DNA of 64,000 bases from Lithodes maja (Eukaryota > Arthropoda > Malacostraca > Decapoda > Lithodidae): NCBI GenBank assembly GCA_037953745.1, contig JBAKBP010000755.1, forward strand, positions 122,001 to 186,000. The letters are read 5' to 3'. Shown here in pieces: positions 40,945-53,721 of this stretch (the stretch's first letter is position 1; each line of letters opens with the position of its first letter). Below the pieces are notes generated by a model that saw only the letters and a program-made list of their open reading frames with translations, was not told where the DNA came from and did not search any database. The position numbers and the translations under genes were made by a program.

Positions 40945-41832
40945 CCCACTGAACCCCAGCGACGCACTGTTTGCGTCGGCAATGTATTTTTCTGCCAACC
41001 CCAGCGTCACATACGTTGCGTCACTGTTAATTACTCTGGTCCTATGGCACCTAGAGGGCTCAGATTTGTATGGGAACTGTGTAAGTATCCCACGCAACAA
41101 TGCCGATGGTTGAAAACTCTCAAAGTCCAACCATGTGCGTGTGAGCGCGCAAAAACCTGTTTTTGCCTTCCCATTTCCCCATGTTAATTTCGACTTTCGG
41201 GTGCACCGTAGGACCCCTAAACCCTTGTCTATTGGGGCCTGACTAAGTCCGTATGGAGAAGAAAGGACTATGTGGCGGGGCCCGACTTAACTCTGTGTGC
41301 AATTTTGGCGCAATATTGGCTCTGAGAGAGAGCCGAGTGGTGGGAGGAGCGTAGGTTGCCTCATGACCGCTCCCCATGACCGTCGTGGGCCCACTGACAT
41401 GTACTCCACACTACTCCACCCTCTCTCACTCGCTACACACGTAATTATGTAATGAAATAACCGTATTTTAGCTATTTTGCCCTTCGGTTGCACGATCGTT
41501 GCAACCAGTGATCGTAGAAGGATGGTTCGGGTGTCTTTGGAAAGCTCAATTTATGCCCTATCAGAGATACATACTTGTATTACGCTCTGGCTCTTGTTTA
41601 TGCATGAAAAAGAGCACAGAAACAACCCCATTTATGGTAAAAAGCCCCACTGGGCGGCACAGTGAATATACTCCACCACCCGCTCTTTGAGTGTTAATGA
41701 CCTAGGGGATCGGTTTTTTGTGGGTTTTCCTTCATTCCTAACCCATTTCTGGTGTTTTCTGGATTTTTTGTTTTTCAAAACCTGCCGGTACTGGGTGGTA
41801 CATTTATTATTAACTAGCTGGGGCTCAGTGGG
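40945..41832. mobile_element. TTAA-flanked MITE, family T1, copy C, with nested T2 MITE
   Basis: Left CCCACTGAACCCCAGC, right GCTGGGGCTCAGTGGG, TTAA at 40941-40944 and 41833-41836. It is about twice the length of copies A and B because a family-T2 MITE occupies 41221-41693. Confidence 0.88.
41221..41693. mobile_element. TTAA MITE, family T2, nested in T1 copy C
   Basis: Matches 16155-16642 and 33457-33936. Right flank is TTAA (41694-41697); the left flank is CTAA (41217-41220), presumably a mutated duplicate. The corresponding position in T1 copy B is a single TTAA at 40116-40119. Confidence 0.85.
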
Positions 41833-41849
41833 TTAAAGCTTTTCCGCCG

Positions 41850-42305
41850 TCGCCCAGTAAAACCTCTTAAGAGCTTTTTCACCATTCCCGGGTTAAAGAG
41901 TTACTTGTTCTCATGTATTGTATAGCCTGCTTAACTGTGTTGCAGTTTGAACTGTGTGGGGCACATCCTATGAATATTATTTAAAACACTGCAGACTAGA
42001 CCTCTCTTATTAGTATTATTTGTTTAAGTTTAGCTTAATGCTGTTCTCTTAATACATAGTTTATGTTTTATTAAGTTAAGCTTTTCTCGGTTCATATTCA
42101 TACGAACCTTACTGCTTGATATTTCACATCCATATGTAATTATTTGTTTTATTTCTTATGTAAACTTTCATTTATTTTAGATTCACTGAAGATGGAGACT
42201 GTTTTCTCCGAAACGTTTGATAACCAATAAAGATAAGATGTTCGCTACTACGCTGGTTCTCCTTTTCCTTGTGAGACTTCGATTCCCAAGAGGAAGCTCC
42301 ATTGC
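41850..42305 (+). repeat. Penelope-like 3' end, copy 2
   Basis: CACTGAAGATGGAGACTG then TCCGAAACGTTTGATAA and AATAAAGATAAGATG followed by CGATTCCCAAGAGGAAGCTC. The paired CTGAAGATGG/CCGAAACG motifs are characteristic of Penelope-like 3' ends, and the terminal GATTCCC..GGAA segment matches the copy at 39115-39132. It ends at a (TA)n tract. Confidence 0.5.
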
Positions 42306-42307
42306 AG

Positions 42308-42363
<56 letters not shown>

Positions 42364-42384
42364 GTATATATATATATATATATA

Positions 42385-42457
<73 letters not shown>

Positions 42458-42472
42458 TAGATAGATAGATAT
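42308..42472. repeat. Long (TA)n microsatellite
   Basis: About 160 bp of TA dinucleotides with TAATG interruptions near 42360 and 42383 and a (GATA)n patch near the end. Confidence 0.95.
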
Positions 42473-43400
42473 ATATTGATGGATAAATACTGTATAATAC
42501 GTAATGGTATGGACAATTCTGATAATAATAATAATAATAATCTTCTGGTTACTTATATAGCGCCCGTATCTCCTCCTTCGAAGATTCACAGCTGATGACA
42601 AAATAATTCATTCAGCTCCATTCAAGAACAAACTTTAAGAGCTGGGTTTAAACCGTCGTTGATTGGCATTTTTGGCAATGTAGTCTAAAGACGGCAGTTC
42701 TAAAGGGATGTGGTTTCTGGTACGCATGAACTTTGATAATAAGCAGGAATTTTGCAAGTTGGAAGAGTATTTGTTAAGTCATGGGGGCTAACAGACGCCC
42801 TAGTACCACGGTGAAAGATGTGGAGAGGTGGCATAATTGCAGCAAGTTCAACTGCAGTATGTAAGCTAAATTTCGAAATTTTTCGATAGAAAAATGTCTC
42901 CGGCTAAGCCGGATTTCTCCATACCAATGCTGACTTGCTATCGCTCGCCAGGAAGAAATCGACTCCTGGATGGGGATAAACGTCTTAAAACAGTTGGCTG
43001 AATGGGGCCGAATGGATACAAGCCAGGGAAAGAGAGAAAGGGAGAGAAAAATAAAAAAATAAACCGGTGACCCGCCTTAATATTAACATCTACAACTCCA
43101 ACTTTCTTATACCGTGCAAACAGATAATTACAGCTGTATTACCATTGTCTTCACATTCGTCTCATAATTCACAACGTTCGTCCCACCATTTACCACATTT
43201 GTCCCATGACTGGAGTGTGAGCATGTTTCCCGGTGACTCTAATTAGCCTCATAATCTCGGGTTAGTTGTTTCTCAAGATCTCCGGCAGTCTGCACATGTA
43301 TAAAGGTGGATAGAATCAACACGTACCACTCACTGCAGTAAATACAAACTGTACATAAAAGACCTCTCCTCCATACCTTTCCATTGATTCCTCTTCATGA
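42473..43400. other. Repeat with (AAT)n tail, otherwise unrecognised
   Basis: (AAT)n at 42522-42540 followed by GGTTACTTATATAGCGCCCG looks like a retroposon tail in minus orientation. The remainder to 43400 shows nothing I can name. Confidence 0.35.
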
Positions 43401-43407
43401 ACCTTAA

Positions 43408-43612
43408 CCCCTTGAGGATCATAAAGCGTTTTGCCAGTTTATTATGGCCAGCATTAGACGAGTTTATACTGCTTAGGAAGGATCTGTGGAATTTAAAAGG
43501 GTAAATACATTCTCAATTATCCTCTGACTTCCATACCCCTTTCCTAATCTGAATAAAATCGTCTCATAGTAGCGAGAATATATTGTCAAAATGCGTCATG
43601 ATCCTCAAGCAG
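43408..43612. mobile_element. TTAA-flanked MITE, family T4, copy 2
   Basis: TTAA at 43404-43407 and 43613-43616. Left CCCCTTGAGGATCATAAAGC and right complement CTGCTTGAGGATCATGACGC are inverted repeats. GGAAGGATCTGTG inside is shared with copy 1. Confidence 0.72.
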
Positions 43613-43881
43613 TTAAATCGACAAAATACGCAGCCTGATGATTATGTAACAGATAATTTGTAACAGATGCAACATTAAAGTAGTTTCGCTTTTCTCGCAA
43701 CAATAACTATTCGTATGGTTTATAGTTTGCCTTGCCCTTTAAAAAAATAATATTCATGACATTGCAGATCCTTCTTTACTGGTAGACTATTCAAGGCTTA
43801 TTCATAATCATTATAACGGATTACATACAAAAATATGCAATACATTGCTTAACGTTGTAAACAAAGAGGAGTGCCAACTAA

Positions 43882-44092
43882 CCACCCCTTGAGGATTATG
43901 ACGCGTTTCGACAGTGTATTCTGGCCATCATAAGACGATGTTATGCCATTTGGGAAAGATATCTAGGAATCGAAGGGTTAATACTATTTCGATAAACACT
44001 TTAGGACCCAATGGTTCTTACTAAGCTGATTTTTTTTGTAATAATAGTCAGAATATAATATGAAAACCCATCAAGATCCTCCCTCAAAGGGC
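43882..44092. mobile_element. Diverged MITE, family T4, copy 3
   Basis: Left CCACCCCTTGAGGATTATGA with GACGCGTTT, and right CATCAAGATCCTCCCTC, resemble the ends of copy 2 but the flanking TTAA sites are lost (CTAA/CTAA). An older copy. Confidence 0.55.
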
Positions 44093-44859
44093 TAAGTGCT
44101 GTATTCCAGTTTCAGCATTCTCCCACACCTGCCACCACTGATAATACTCAATATAATCGACTTAAGACAAATATCATAAATTCCACTTTCGCCCAGTTCT
44201 CTTTACACCGTTATCGTTTAAGTCCAGATAAATGGTGTTACTCCTAAAACCTACCTTCCCTGCTGTCCCGGCCGCTGCCATCAGTGCTTACCTTACTTAC
44301 AGTTTAGTTTATACCTCGATTATAGATTATACATGATAGGTTCTGTCATAGCACACACACACACACACACACACACTTGATTATATGTATACACACAAAC
44401 AAAACAATGGAGGTTAAACGTATTTTCAGATTTGCTTGTAAGAAACGTAATCAATGACGGCAAACCCGAATTAGTTCTCAAACACAAATAGGTGGAAATG
44501 GAGGTATTTCCGGGTTAGTCTGTTTCTCTTGACTTTAACGATAACGACGTAAAGATAACTGGCCGGAAGTTGAGTTTATTGTGTTAGTATTAACGTCATT
44601 ACCCTACAGTGAGGAATATTAGTTGAGGCAGGTGTGGGAGAGTGCTGATGGTGGAAGAAAATAATGACTTAATTAACTCTTTTTATTGTTTATTAAGTAG
44701 AAAAGTGTATTGCGCATCGCTGAATGTGTATCTTTTATATCGATTATGTATATAAAACTTGCTTGTTCTACCGTTGCAAACTCTCTCAGGTGAATGTAAT
44801 CCATATCCTTTCAATTAAAAGGAATGTCAACATATAATACATTAATTGTTTTGAAGTGA
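44093..44859. other. No recognisable gene
   Basis: Contains an (AC)n tract at about 44350-44375. Nothing else supportable. Confidence 0.5.
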
Positions 44860-47458
44860 AGGTGAAAAAAGGCAAAGCTGCCTGTAACAAGTGTCTTCCC
44901 AACATTTGAAAGAATGACAGCGTGAACAAATCAAGGTACGTTTGAGTCAAAGTGCCTGGACACACAGAGTTTAATGAAGTCCATGTGAAGGAAAGAATGA
45001 TTGAAGGAGAGAGTTTCAGAGTTCACTTGTTGAGAAAAAGAAAAAACGGAAACAATTTGTTAATTTTTGGGTTGGAGTGCTGAACATAATAGGAGTGGGA
45101 TTGTGTTGAAAGGCGGGTGCCTCCCACTTGCAGTTTTGGAGGAGGTATTCACTGAAAAAGCTCTGAAGAACACTGATTGTTGCAGTTGCGATTTAAGAGT
45201 GGAAGAACTGCAATGGTGCGGCATGTAGATTGTAGGGAACTAGGAAGAGGAAGTGAGTTGATGAGGCAAATGTTTTTTACTCTACCATTTCCAGGAATGC
45301 GGTATTGGTGGAAGCTCCCCACACTTGTGAACAATACTTGATACATGGACGCACTGTGCAAAAAGCTGTCCGGGGGTGAAGAACCCACGGACGGTTGAAC
45401 ACACCAAACTACAGGGAAGCTGTTTTAGCAAGAGTGGTAATATGATCTTTCCAAGAATAGTCAGAAGAAAGAGAAACACCAAGAATACTGAGAGAAGATG
45501 AAGGGTTGATTTGTGTATTGTTGAAGAATACACAAATCAACCCTTCATAAGAGAAAGTCGTGTGGAAGAAGGTGATGGATAGATAGAATGAACAATTGGG
45601 TTTTGGAAGCATTGAAAGACACAAGATTTTTTCTGTCCGGTCAGAGATAGTTGGTAGATCAGAATATAAGCATTCTTCATCACGTGAGTTTTGTAGTCAC
45701 TGCATGCTAGATCATTGTGTAAAACTAGTTGAATAGTGTAAGGTAGAGTCATCAGCATATGAATGGATAGAACAAGAGGTACAGTTGAGAAGATCAGCAA
45801 TGAGTATTATAAAGGAAACTGCAGACAGGAGAGGACTTGAGGAACATCGGCCAGAAATTAAATTAAATATAAAGGCACAGATGAAGGGATAGAAACCAAA
45901 GGAAGGTAGTTTGGAAATTAGAGATATGTGCCATATTCTGTCGAAGGCTTTCGATATGTCTAGAACAATAGAAAAGGTTTCACCAATGTCCCAAAATGAG
46001 GATGACCAAGAGTTAGTAAGATAGGAAAGAAGTTCACCAGTAGAGTGGCCCTTTAGGAATCCATGCTGGCGATCAGAAAGTAGGTTATTGGAAGACATGT
46101 GCTTAGGAGTTTTTGAATTAAGACAAATTTCAAACACTATAGAAATTCAAGCTGTGAGAGCAATTGGAGGATTGTTGGAGGGCTAAGAGTGGTCATCCTT
46201 CTTTGGGACAGTTTAAATGAGGGCAGACTTCCAGCAATAAGGAAAGACGTTAGAGGAAAGACAGAGACAAAAGAGTTTGCCTAGGCAGGGAGTCAGCCCG
46301 GAAGAACAATTTTTTATTACAACAGGAGGAACACCATCCGGTTTGTACGCCTTCTTCGTATAAAGCAAGGAGAGGGCAGAAAGTACGTCCTCAGAAGAGG
46401 TTCTGATATTAAGCATAAGTAAGAGAGAGGGGGGTGGAAAGGGAGGAATGGCACTAGAATCATCCAAGGTGGAGTTTTTAGCAGTAGTATAAGAGTTATT
46501 AAACCAAGAATTTTGCGAGTTACTTTGCGAGAAAGAAAATTGAATGCATGATTCCATGCCGGAGAGAATTACCTCGGTAATACGCTTGGCACTCTTCAAG
46601 GGTCCCCGGACAGAGAAGCAATAATTATTCCTTGGAAAATGACAGAAGTATTGCTGAAGAGCGTCCCAGTCGGCAGCGCCAAAATACCACAAGTGCCGCC
46701 GGCTCAGGGGGGTCAGAAGGCCATACTGGCGAGACACGACAGGTAACACAAATAAGGTTATGATTGTAGGAGCCCAACGTAGGGAGAAGAGTTACAGTGT
46801 AAGCAGAAAGATTCGAGTTTAGAAATAAGTTAAGTATGTTGGGCCAATCTCCAAGGCAGTACGGGATACAGGTGGGGTACTGAACTAACTGCTCTAGGTC
46901 ATTTAGGATAGAAAGGATGTAGGCTTCTTCAGCAGGATGGTCAGTTAAATGAGAGGAGAGCTATTAGGGGTGGGGAACATTTGAAATCACCCTAGAATCC
47001 TAGATACATGCTTCAGAAAAGAGAGAGATGGAACAAATGTGTTCCACTTTAAAAGTATGAGTAAATAATTTTGGATAAGTAGTAGAATTTGTAGAGAGAT
47101 TAACAACATAGATATATTTAGTGAAAGGGTGACAAGATATTTCTCACCAGAGAGTTGAAAATTCAGATGAGTCAATTTTGGGAACACAAGAGTAAATAAG
47201 ATCGTTGCGTATATAATACAAAACATCTACATTTGGTTTTGAATTGAGGATAGACATAGTAGGATACAGAGAATGTTTTGCTGTCAGTAGCCACAGACAA
47301 TTGAATTTTAGTGAGAAAGAGAAGATCAGGGTTGACAGAGGATATGTGGTGTTCAACAGAGCGGAAGTTAGACGGAAGGCCACAAATGTTGCCGAAATTG
47401 GTAGTAAGAGTAAATGTAGTGGTACAGAGCATTTTGATGGGTCGTCACCAGGGGCCAA
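44860..47458 (-). pseudogene. Decayed LINE: endonuclease, RT and C-terminus
   Basis: Minus-strand broken frames give, in order, an N-terminal DDPSKCSVPLH then NFRSVEHHISS and a LLFL segment (endonuclease start, 47458-47170). Next come a linker with DWDALQQYF and TKKAYKPDGVPPVVIK (46680-46330), then the RT core HGFLKGHSTGELLSYL, VLDISKAFDRIWH and SYADDSTLHY (46075-45715). LGVSLSSDYSWKDHI follows, then a C-terminal LWTSLNSVCPGTL-like segment reaching about 44880. The SGVPQGSVL motif is destroyed and there are many frameshifts. It is a nearly full-length but old Jockey/CR1-group LINE. Confidence 0.82.
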
Positions 47459-47509
47459 CCCAGTGGGTTCACTCCGAAATCACTTGGCAGTGATTTCAAC
47501 ATATCTATC

Positions 47510-47511
47510 TA

Positions 47512-47554
<43 letters not shown>
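47510..47554. repeat. (TA)n microsatellite
   Basis: TATC repeats grade into TA dinucleotides between the two oppositely oriented LINEs. Confidence 0.95.
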
Positions 47555-47557
<3 letters not shown>

Positions 47558-50500
47558 AATAGGAGCTTTAAATGGGCAAGGATGTAGTACGAATGAGAAG
47601 CGAGAGGACATTGGAAGGTTATTTGAAAGAAGGAAGTATGATGTGCTTGCACTGAATGAAACAAAGATGAAAGGAGAGGGAGAAGTGGATTTTGGAAACG
47701 TGATAGGTAGAAAGTCTGGAGTAGATGAGGGAGTCTGTGGGAAAGAGGGAGTGGCTATTATTGTGAAGGAGGAGTTGAGAGAGTTTATAAAAGAGTGGAA
47801 AGAGGTTTCATCAAGGCTAATGTGGGTGCGAATGCGGTTTAAGGGTGAAAGGTGGTTTTTGTAAATGCTTATGGGCCAGGAAGTGAAAGGAAGTTAGACG
47901 AGGTGGAGGGTTTTTGGGAGGATTTGAGAGATTGATTACAAGGGTTTGCTGAAAATTAAAATGTTATAGTTTTAGGGGACCTAAATGCTAGGGTAGGAAA
48001 TGAGCCTGTTGTGGGAGTCATCGGTAGTTTTGGTGTGGATGGTGTAAATGAGAGTGGAGAAAGACTGAAAAATATATGTGGAGAGTGCAAATTGAGTGTC
48101 GGAAATACGTTCTTCAAAAAAAGGCGTATACACAAGTACACATGGCATAGACTTGTGAGGGGAGAGATTGTAGAAGGGGGCTTTAATGGATTAATTGCTG
48201 GTGACAAGGGAAAGATTGTGTAGACTGCTGGATGTGAATGTGATGAGAGGTGAGGCGGAGGGTATGTCGGATCATTACCTGGTGGAGGGAAAGCTAAAAG
48301 TTAGGAGTTACAGGAAAATGATAGACAAGCGTGAAGTAAGAGAGGTAACAAAAGTTAGTGAGTTAGAGAAAAGTTCAAAAGAGACGGAGTACAAGGAAAG
48401 GTTAAATGAAAAGTGGATGGAAGTGAAAGAGATGGAAGAGAGAGAACTAGAGGTTGAATGGCAACAGTTTAAGGAAGGAGTGAAAGCAAGTGCAGAGGTA
48501 GTGTGCGGTAAAAGGAAAGTAGGAGGCAGAGGTATCAGGAAAGAAAGCGAGTGGTGGAATGATACGGTGAGAAAGGCAGTTGAGGAGAAGAGACAGTGTT
48601 TTGAGAGGGTTTTACAGGATGGTAGTGTTGAGGTATGGGAGAGGTACAAGGAGAAAAGGAGAGAGGTAAAACGGAAAATAAGAGAAGCCAAAAAAGATGC
48701 AAACGAAAAGTGGGGTCAAAGGTTGAGTGAAAGTTTTGAAGAACGAAAGAAGATGTTCTGGAAGGAGGTAAATAAAGTAAGGAAAGGAGGACAAAAGAGG
48801 GAAGAGTCAGTGAAAGATGCAAATGGAGAATTGCTAGTGGAACCAGTTGAAGTGAGGAAAAGATATGCCAAGTATTTTGAATCTTTGTTAAATGCAACAG
48901 ATAGAAGAGAAGCAGTGGTGGATGGAGATAGGTTACCCAGGCCACCCAGGTGGCAGGGAATGAATGAAAGGATTGAGGAAAATGAGGTGAAAGAAGCAGT
49001 GAAACAAATGAGAGCGGAAAAAGCAGAAGGTTTGGATGGAATTGCTGTGGAGTGTATAAAGAAGGGTGGAGATGTGATAATAGAATGGTCGGTGAGACCT
49101 TTCAATGTGTGCTTTGCTGTGTCAATGGTACCAATAGATTGGAAGAGTGCATGTATTGTGCCGTTGTACAAGGGGAAGGGAGATCGGCAGGAGTGTTCAA
49201 GTTTTAGAGGTATTAGTTTATTGTCAGTGGTTGGAAAGCTGTATGGCAGGGTGTGTTGATAGAGAGGATAATAAAGTGTACGGAAGTTGCAATAGGAGAA
49301 GAACAGTGCGGTTTTAGGAGGGGAAGAGGGTGCATGGATCAGATGTTTGCAGTGAGACAGTTATGCGTGAAGTATTTAGAGAAGCATAAGGAGATATTTT
49401 GAGCTTTTATGGATTTGGAAAAAGCGTATGATCGTGTGAATCGTGAAGCAATGTGGAAAGTGTTAAGGATTTATGAAGTTGGAGGAGATTAAATTTGTTA
49501 GAAGTAGTTAAGGGTTTTTATAAAGGGAGCAGAGCATGTGTTAGAGTAGGAAATGGTGAGTTGAGTGAATGGTTTGAGGTAAAGGTAGGTTTACGACAGG
49601 GTTGTGTAATGTCCCCATGGCTGTTTAATAATTATGTTTATGGATGGTGTGGTGAGGGAAGTGAAAAGGAGAACTATGGAAAGAGAATTGGGTTTAGTAG
49701 GAGAGAATGGTAGAGATTGGGAGTTGAATCAGTTGCTGTTCGCTGATGACACAGCATTGGTGGCGGATTCTGAGAAGAAACTGCAGCAGGTAGTCAAAGA
49801 GTTTGGTGTGGTTTGTGGAAGGAGGAAACTGAAGGTGAACGTCAATAAAAGTAAAGTAATGGTGTGTAATAGGGGAGATCATAGGGTGAATCTAGATGTG
49901 AGGCTGGATGGGGAAATATTGGAACAAGTAGAGTGTTTTAAATATCTAGGAGGAACGATAAGCAGGATTGGAGGTATGGAAATGGAGGTAAAACAGAGAG
50001 TGTGTGAAGGAAGGAAGGTTTTCGCAGCAATGGGAAGTATGTGGAAGACGAGAAATCTCTGAATGAAATTAAAAAGTGCACTGTATCAAGGAATTGTTGT
50101 GCCAACAGTGATGTATGGGGCTGAGACATGGGCTCTGAAGAAAAAGGAGAAAAGAAAGCTGGATGTGATGGAGATGAGCTGCTTGAGGAGTATGTGTGTA
50201 GTTACTCGTAGAGACGGATTGAGGAATGAAGAGATACGTAGGAGAGTGGGGCAGCAGGAACATTTGTCAGCCAGAGTAGACAGAAGGGTGCTGTGCTGGT
50301 ATGATCATGTTGAACGAATGGAAGATGAAAGGCTTACACAGAAAATATGTGAGTCAGATACAAGGGGATATAGAAGAGCAGGAAGACCCCCATTGAGATG
50401 GAGAGACTGTAAGAAAAGCTTTGGATGATAGAGGAATGACTATAGATCAGGCAGGGGAAGTGGTGGTGGACAGGAGTGAATGGAGAATGCTTGTGAATAG

Positions 50501-50815
50501 TTGAGTGAACACGTGGTCATTTGGGGGAAGGGGTCGGGCACAAGTTTGACTAGATAATAGTCCATCAGGTGCCTGGCCCGGGGAGATGATTAATATGAAG
50601 GGTGCACCTGGAAGTGTGGTGGACGGGCTTGTGGCTTCGGTTCTGCTGCATGTCTGCTTGCCGAGATCGGAACCTCTCCGGGTGGTCAGGGGCCGGGGAG
50701 ATCTGGAGCGACCTTGATGATCCTGGTCTCTGGGTCTTCTCCTGGGTGACCTAGATGTGTGTGAATTTGTGTTTTTATCTGTGTTTGTTCGTTGTTTTAT
50801 GTTGTGTTTGTGTTT
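47555..50815 (+). pseudogene. Decayed LINE with endonuclease and RT, first copy
   Basis: The 5' part encodes an APE-type endonuclease: IGALNGQG, LALNETKMKG, then after breaks VLGDLNARVG, YTWHRLV and MSDHYLVEGKL. A Lys/Glu-rich linker (48300-48900) leads to the RT: EKAEGLDGIAVE, ACIVPLYKGKG, CGFRRGRGCMDQMF, AFMDLEKAYDRV, GLRQGCVMSPWLF, LLFADDTALV. After that come MYGAETWALKK and YDHVERMEDERLTQ. It is a cousin of the LINE at 10428-12557. Stops and frameshifts (about 47863, 49258, TGA at 49400-49402, a 4-bp insertion near 49630, TGA at 50060) make it inactive. Unit 49276-50815 (1540 bp) is tandemly repeated next to it. Confidence 0.85.
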
Positions 50816-51351
50816 GTGTACGGAAGTTGCAATAGGAGAAGAACAGTGCGGTTTTAGGAGGGGAAGAGGGTGCATGGATCAGATGTTTGCAGTGAGACAG
50901 TTATGCGTGAAGTATTTAGAGAAGCATAAGGAGATATTTTGAGCTTTTATGGATTTGGAAAAAGCGTATGATCGTGTGGATCGTGAAGCAATGTGGAAAG
51001 TGTTAAGGATTTATGAAGTTGGAGGAGATTAAATTTGTTAGAAGTAGTTAAGGGTTTTTATAAAGGGAGCAGAGCATGTGTTAGAGTAGGAAATGGTGAG
51101 TTGAGTGAATGGTTTGAGGTAAAGGTAGGTTTACGACAGGGTTGTGTAATGTCCCCATGGCTGTTTAATATGTTTATGGATGGTGTGGTGAGGGAAGTGA
51201 AAAGGAGAACTATGGAAAGAGAATTGGGTTTAGTAGGAGAGAATGGTAGAGATTGGGAGTTGAATCAGTTGCTGTTCGCTGATGACACAGCATTGGTGGC
51301 GGATTCTGAGAAGAAACTGCAGCAGGTAGTCAAAGAGTTTGGTGTGGTTTG
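50816..51351 (+). pseudogene. Tandem duplicate of LINE 3' half, left part
   Basis: Repeats 49276-49812 almost exactly, including the TGA (50940-50942) and the GGAGATTAAATTTG frame break, but lacks the 4-bp insertion of the first copy. It is cut at 51351 by the Gypsy-type LTR element and resumes at 60955. Confidence 0.9.
51348..51351. repeat. 4-bp target-site duplication (TTTG), left
   Basis: TTTG precedes the LTR and recurs at 60951-60954; the uninterrupted duplicate at 49808-49820 has a single GGTTTGTGG. Confidence 0.85.
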
Positions 51352-53207
51352 TGTTACGACCGGGCACTCGGGTACACTAGGGCTCTTACACAGGACTCGA
51401 GTATGGCTCGCTGCCACAACGGAAACACACGATCCCAACCCCAGAGTACTGCCAGCCGAACAAAAAACGCCACTACCCTCCAGAGTTCTATCTGCTATAA
51501 CGGGGTATACAAGAACTCGGTACTAGCGTTTCACACAACAGACTAATAGCAAGACGGGAGTTATCTAGTCTGGTCAACAATCAAACAAAGAAGAAAGTAC
51601 TACAACACTAAAGAATAGTGTTGGCCGAAGCCGAAGTAATCCACCCTTGAACTAAGAACTTAAGAAGTCCTCCACCCTCTACTTCGGATCGGCACTATTA
51701 CGTTACGTTAAACAATAGTCCTCGAGCATCAAGCAAGGAATCTTCTGATAAGTTAGATGCTTCTCGAATACTCATAAGAAGTAAGTATCGGATTTTGAAC
51801 AGCAATTTAATGAATAACTCACTGGTAATTAAAGGCTTTAAATTGACATAAGAAGAATTATAAGAATAAGCAATAGGATATGGCAAACATTAAGAAGAAG
51901 TACTCCGACAATGCACTGGCAATAGCCTACTAAGATTGTGCTCGTGGGCCACTAATCTCTGAAGTAGCTAAGCGTGCCACACATGAAATCAATAATGCTT
52001 AAACAATAATATACATAAGGAGAAGCTTCAATACTATACTGTATCTGCTGGTCGAGCAAAGTCTAGCTGGGAAATCTAAGGTTAAGAGACAATGGCTGAG
52101 CAAGCGGCTCGTAGCCTAGCGAGGTCCTTAAGACTGTGCGGCCAAATTACGGTAATTGACGGGATGCTCTCTTGAGAGATCCAGATCACTAGTATCTGGT
52201 TCTCTCCTGGCGATCCTCTCAAAGTCAAGCAAATGAGATAGCACAGTGTTGGGTGGCACAGGCAAAAGCCCTCACTCGCAACACAGTGCTAAACTCCCAC
52301 GGTACACAGTCAGAAAGACCACCTAGGCGTTCCACGTCTCCGTTGCAATTGTACTGGTTCAACCGCAACCTAGTACTCATAGGAAATCACAACTCAGAAA
52401 CCCTATCCCAGTCTAGCATTGCCTAAACCAGCAGAAAACAGGAACATGAATAATCGCACACAGGGAAATGCATATACGAGTGCAACAAACATCAATCAAT
52501 CCTATTCTAGTTAACCCTTCCAAAAATAGGCTATCTAACAGGCACTTATCTCGTGAGAACTCAAGCGATAATACTTTGGCTGACTAAATCTGCACCAAAG
52601 GGGTCATGGAGGTTAAACAGGGACGAGAAGAGAAGAAGATAGGCTGTTCAGAGAGTAGAGAAAGTTCACATCAGTCGGAAGAATATGGATAGTTGCAAGG
52701 GATATGAGAGGTCGCTTTGCCTGATGAGTTCTGAGTTCTGGTGGCACGAACCTCTCTTTTTATACTCGGCCCTCTAGCGGCATATCTCAAACTACTTAAG
52801 GACCGCCCACTGGCAATCATGACGTCATATTCTCTCTCAATCTGGGATCGACAAAGAACTTCCCACGCGCTGAAAGGGAGGAAGGGAGGAGGGAGGAGGG
52901 AATTAGGCCTACCGGCCCGCGTGGCGCACTCACTGATCCCCGTTACGTAATATCTCTCTCTCTCTCCTCTCATCATTACATATAAGTCCCACACACAATA
53001 CTTATAACTAATGATATAAAATAGAACTCGTTGACTCAGATGAAAACAAAATACATATTTATAATACTTATAGTACAACGGCTCACATAAACTGAGTTAG
53101 GAAACTCTACACAGACTACAGCCAAAGTTCCTGCCCTGACGATCCTAGCGAGGGTGGGGCCTGACTGGGCGTTCTGTACAGCATGCTCATACTCGACATG
53201 CGTCACA
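51352..53207 (-). repeat. 3' LTR of the Gmr1-like element
   Basis: Begins TGTTACGACC and ends GTCACA on the plus strand (TGTGAC...GTAACA in the sense direction). Contains the same TATA-like sequence (52757-52764) as the 5' LTR. A 135-codon frame present in both LTRs is not convincingly coding. Confidence 0.95.
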
Positions 53208-53218
53208 CCTCCCCCAAG
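53208..53218 (-). promoter_or_regulatory. Polypurine tract
   Basis: CTTGGGGGAGG on the sense strand directly abuts the 3' LTR; it would prime plus-strand DNA synthesis. Confidence 0.8.
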
Positions 53219-53721
53219 ATTTTACTTGCTCAACCCTGAGCTAAAATCTGATATACAGAACCCCATCAAACCCCTCACACCCAGCGACCGCATGGCACTA
53301 AAACAACGCTGAGTTTATCACTAAAACACATCTTATATAAAAAAAAAATTCACATTTCATAACTCCTCCCAACAATAGTAAAAGACATAATATCATGCTC
53401 CCAGAGCGAGCTTACAGCAGCTCAGCCGTTTGATAGTTCGTGGACTACTCAAACACTATAGGCTATGACAAACTTATACAATTATCTATATCAAAAAGAA
53501 AGAGTTTTTATATGATTTTTATATTTTAATATGTTTTTTCCGGCTGCACTATAAGGGCAGCCTATTTTCTTCTATACCAAACGCTCAACAATCCTGCTTT
53601 ACGACCCAATACGCTGGGCTACAACCGCGAGCCAACAAGCACCAAGCGCAAAATACTACTCAAACCAAAGCAGGAGGCTACCCGTGTGTCAATCTCTTCG
53701 GGATCATACACCTGTGATAGC

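Noticed and set aside
52671..53078. 135-codon minus-strand frame in the 3' LTR (and identical 60414-60821)
   Set aside because: Identity follows from LTR identity; no family resemblance and it overlaps the LTR promoter region.
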